31,721 bases of DNA from CAYLPT01 sp964385645 (GTDB lineage: Bacteria; Armatimonadota; Hebobacteria; Hebobacterales; Hebobacteraceae), in NCBI GenBank assembly GCA_964385645.1, contig CAYLPT010000198.1, positions 1 to 31,721 of the forward strand, given 5' to 3'. A model generated the notes under the pieces. That model searched no databases. It worked only from the letters and a program-made list of their open reading frames with translations, and had not been told where the DNA came from. Position 1 is the first letter of the stretch; the number at the start of each line of letters is the position of its first letter. Positions 30,294-31,721 of this stretch are shown piece by piece. The translations under genes and the position numbers were made by a program.

Positions 30294-31541
30294 TCACTCC
30301 TCCAGCTCGTGCGCGTGCTCCTTGATCTTCGCCACCGCGTCCACGAGCTTCTGAAGCTCGGAGCGCTCCGCGAGCAGCAGGTGGTGGAGCATCACGAGCT
30401 GCTCCTCGCAGCAGAACCGCTCCGAGACCGGCAGGCTCAGGGAGTCGTAGTCCGGCCCCGGGTTCAGCGAGGGCACGCGCACCGGCCCCGTGTTCCCGCG
30501 CCCCTCGCGCTGGAAGGCGCGGTTGTGGTAGAGCGGCCGGCCGTAGCCCTCCCAGAGCACGCCCACCCCCTCGGCGGCCAGCGCCTCCCTGAAGCGCTCT
30601 CTGGGCGCGCCGGCGAACTGCTCCCTGTCATAGCGCGTCACGAAGAAGTAGTAGCCCCGCTTCGTGATGCGCGGATCACGCTTGAGCGGCCGCAGCCCGC
30701 CGATCTTGTTCAGCTCCGCGGCCAGCCACTCGCCGTTCTCGTGCTTGCGGTCCACCTGCTCGGGCAGCCGCCCCAACTGGCTGGCAAGCACCGCCCCCTG
30801 GAACTCAGACATGCGGTAGTTGGAGGCCACGACGACGTGCCCATAGTCGCGGGACTCCATCGCCCGGCCGATGTTGTGCAGAAGCAGCGCCCGCTCGTAC
30901 AGCCCCTCATCATCGGTCAGGACCAGCCCGCCCTCGCCCCCGGGCAGGCTCTTGCTCATCTGGAACGAGAACGTCCCCGCGGCGCCAATCGCCCCCACCC
31001 TGCGGCCTTTCCACTCGCTCCCGTGCGCGTGCGCGCAGTCCTCGATCAAGAACAGGCCGTGCCGCTCGGCGATTGGCAGGAGCCGGTCGAAGTCCGCTGG
31101 GTAGCCCCCATAGTGCACCGCCACGATGCCGCGCGTCCGGGGGGTGATCGCGGCCTCGGCCGCCGCGGGGTCAATGCTGGCCGTCTCAGGGTCAATGTCC
31201 ACGAACACGGGGACCGCGTTCACCATGGAGACTGCGGACGCGGTGGCGATGAAGGTCACCGCGGGCACGATCACCTCATCCCCGGCCTCCACGCCCGCGG
31301 CCAGCAGCGCCAGCTCAATCGCCACCGTCCCATTCGAGACCGCGATGGCGCGCTTGCCCTCGTGGTAGCGAGCGAACGCTTCCTCGAACCTGCCCACCTC
31401 CGAGTCCTGAGTAAGTCGGCACCACTCCCGGCTCTCGAGCACCCGCAGGAGGGCGGTTCGCTCCTCGTCCCCAATCGGGGGCCAGGGGCCCATGCGGATC
31501 TCGCCCACCGGAGTCCCGCCCCGCAGCGCCAGCCTCGCCAT
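30294..31541 (-). CDS. DegT/DnrJ/EryC1/StrS (AHBA-synthase-like) PLP aminotransferase
   Basis: 415-aa PLP-dependent enzyme of the sugar-aminotransferase family. SNGTVAIELALLAAGVEAGDEVIVPAVTF (in parts: SNGTVAIELAL, GDEVIVPAVTF), PLP Asp in IEDCAHAHGSEW, Schiff-base lysine K197 in FQMSKSLPGGEGG, and YRMSEFQGAVLASQL. The usual Lys-context S-F-H-x-x-K is here S-F-Q-M-S-K. The start is at 31541 because GGAGGAGG sits upstream; the in-frame extension to 31709 is Arg/Ala-rich and runs into the hairpin repeat. It may aminate a keto-sugar or keto-inositol. It lies 43 bp before hypB, so may share its transcript. Confidence 0.93.
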   Translation of the reverse strand: MARLALRGGTPVGEIRMGPWPPIGDEERTALLRVLESREWCRLTQDSEVGRFEEAFARYHEGKRAIAVSNGTVAIELALLAAGVEAGDEVIVPAVTFIATASAVSMVNAVPVFVDIDPETASIDPAAAEAAITPRTRGIVAVHYGGYPADFDRLLPIAERHGLFLIEDCAHAHGSEWKGRRVGAIGAAGTFSFQMSKSLPGGEGGLVLTDDEGLYERALLLHNIGRAMESRDYGHVVVASNYRMSEFQGAVLASQLGRLPEQVDRKHENGEWLAAELNKIGGLRPLKRDPRITKRGYYFFVTRYDREQFAGAPRERFREALAAEGVGVLWEGYGRPLYHNRAFQREGRGNTGPVRVPSLNPGPDYDSLSLPVSERFCCEEQLVMLHHLLLAERSELQKLVDAVAKIKEHAHELEE

Positions 31542-31696
31542 TGCCTCCTCCTGCCGCGGTGTTGTCTCCTGCCCTTCGGCGGCGCGCCGCGCGAGTCCTG
31601 CGCGGTCCTCTGCTGCAGGCCGGGCGTTCCGCGCCCGCCGGCCCTCGTTGCCTCGGGCCTTCGTGCGCGCCGCCCCCATCCGCGTATCGCGTACGC

Positions 31697-31720
31697 GTAG
31701 GGCAGGCACCCTGCCTGCCC
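31697..31720. repeat. hairpin repeat at the right edge
   Basis: GTA followed by GGGCAGGC (31700-31707), ACCCT loop and GCCTGCCC (31713-31720), perfect 8-bp arms. The first ten bases equal those at 8369-8378. A 10-bp palindrome CGCGTACGCG (31688-31697) abuts it. The window ends here, so the element may be longer. The rest of 31542-31696 shows no gene I can support. Confidence 0.5.
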
Positions 31721-31721
31721 C

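Noticed and set aside
31542..31709. Aminotransferase start at 31709
   Set aside because: The extra 56 residues are Arg/Ala-rich without homology pattern, and GGAGGAGG precedes the ATG at 31541.
1..31721. CRISPR array, prophage, insertion sequence, tRNA or rRNA
   Set aside because: No regularly spaced repeats, no transposase or integrase motifs, and no T-arm-like GGTTCGAAT or rRNA sequence noticed on either strand.

Overview
The window is a very GC-rich, gene-dense piece of bacterial chromosome. Almost every real gene carries a purine-rich Shine-Dalgarno sequence, and GTG and TTG starts are frequent. The gene content (RND efflux pump, TagO/WecA-type sugar-phosphate transferase, membrane pyrophosphatase, ferredoxin:thioredoxin reductase-like protein, HypA/HypB, a small sugar-catabolism cluster) suggests an uncultured GC-rich bacterium with an outer membrane, from a phylum such as Planctomycetota or Armatimonadota or a neighbour. 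That placement is inference; no rRNA or other marker is present. I see no tRNA, rRNA, CRISPR array, prophage or insertion sequence.

Layout. 1-4645: the 3' part of an RND membrane-fusion protein and a complete RND permease. 4772-6315: a small membrane protein divergent from rmuC. 6412-10425: a sugar-oxidoreduction cluster (Gfo/Idh/MocA dehydrogenase, aldo/keto reductase, convergent TIM-barrel isomerase, and a zinc-less MDR dehydrogenase divergent from the isomerase across a region with two DNA dyads). 10495-13372: a small conserved-looking protein, a MerR-type regulator behind a perfect sigma-70 consensus promoter, a DUF72 protein and YchF. 13404-16614: a promoter, a 360-nt leader with several strong RNA helices, galT and a soluble GAF-PAS histidine kinase. 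16760-21048: dCMP deaminase, TagO-like transferase, K+-independent H+-pyrophosphatase and a stand-alone RAM domain protein. 21092-25020: rlmN, then, from a second perfect consensus promoter, the overlapping series tsaE-tsaB-rimI-THUMP methyltransferase (translation and tRNA modification). 25045-25952: a ferredoxin:thioredoxin reductase catalytic-chain homologue coupled to a thioredoxin-fold peroxiredoxin-like protein, closed by a 15-bp perfect hairpin. 26087-28033 (minus): an XRE-type regulator with a Lys/Ala-rich tail and a TPR membrane protein. 28105-28974: a second aldo/keto reductase. 28980-31541 (minus): a DegT-family aminotransferase, hypB, hypA and a 69-residue protein with four histidines spaced exactly four apart.

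The most promising undescribed elements are the structured leader of galT (about 13440-13800), the His-ladder mini-protein in the hypB-hypA operon (28980-29189), and the translationally coupled FTR-like/peroxiredoxin-like pair (25045-25952). Two dyads between the sugar isomerase and the MDR dehydrogenase, and a two-copy hairpin repeat (8369-8394 and 31697-31720), are further unexplained structures.
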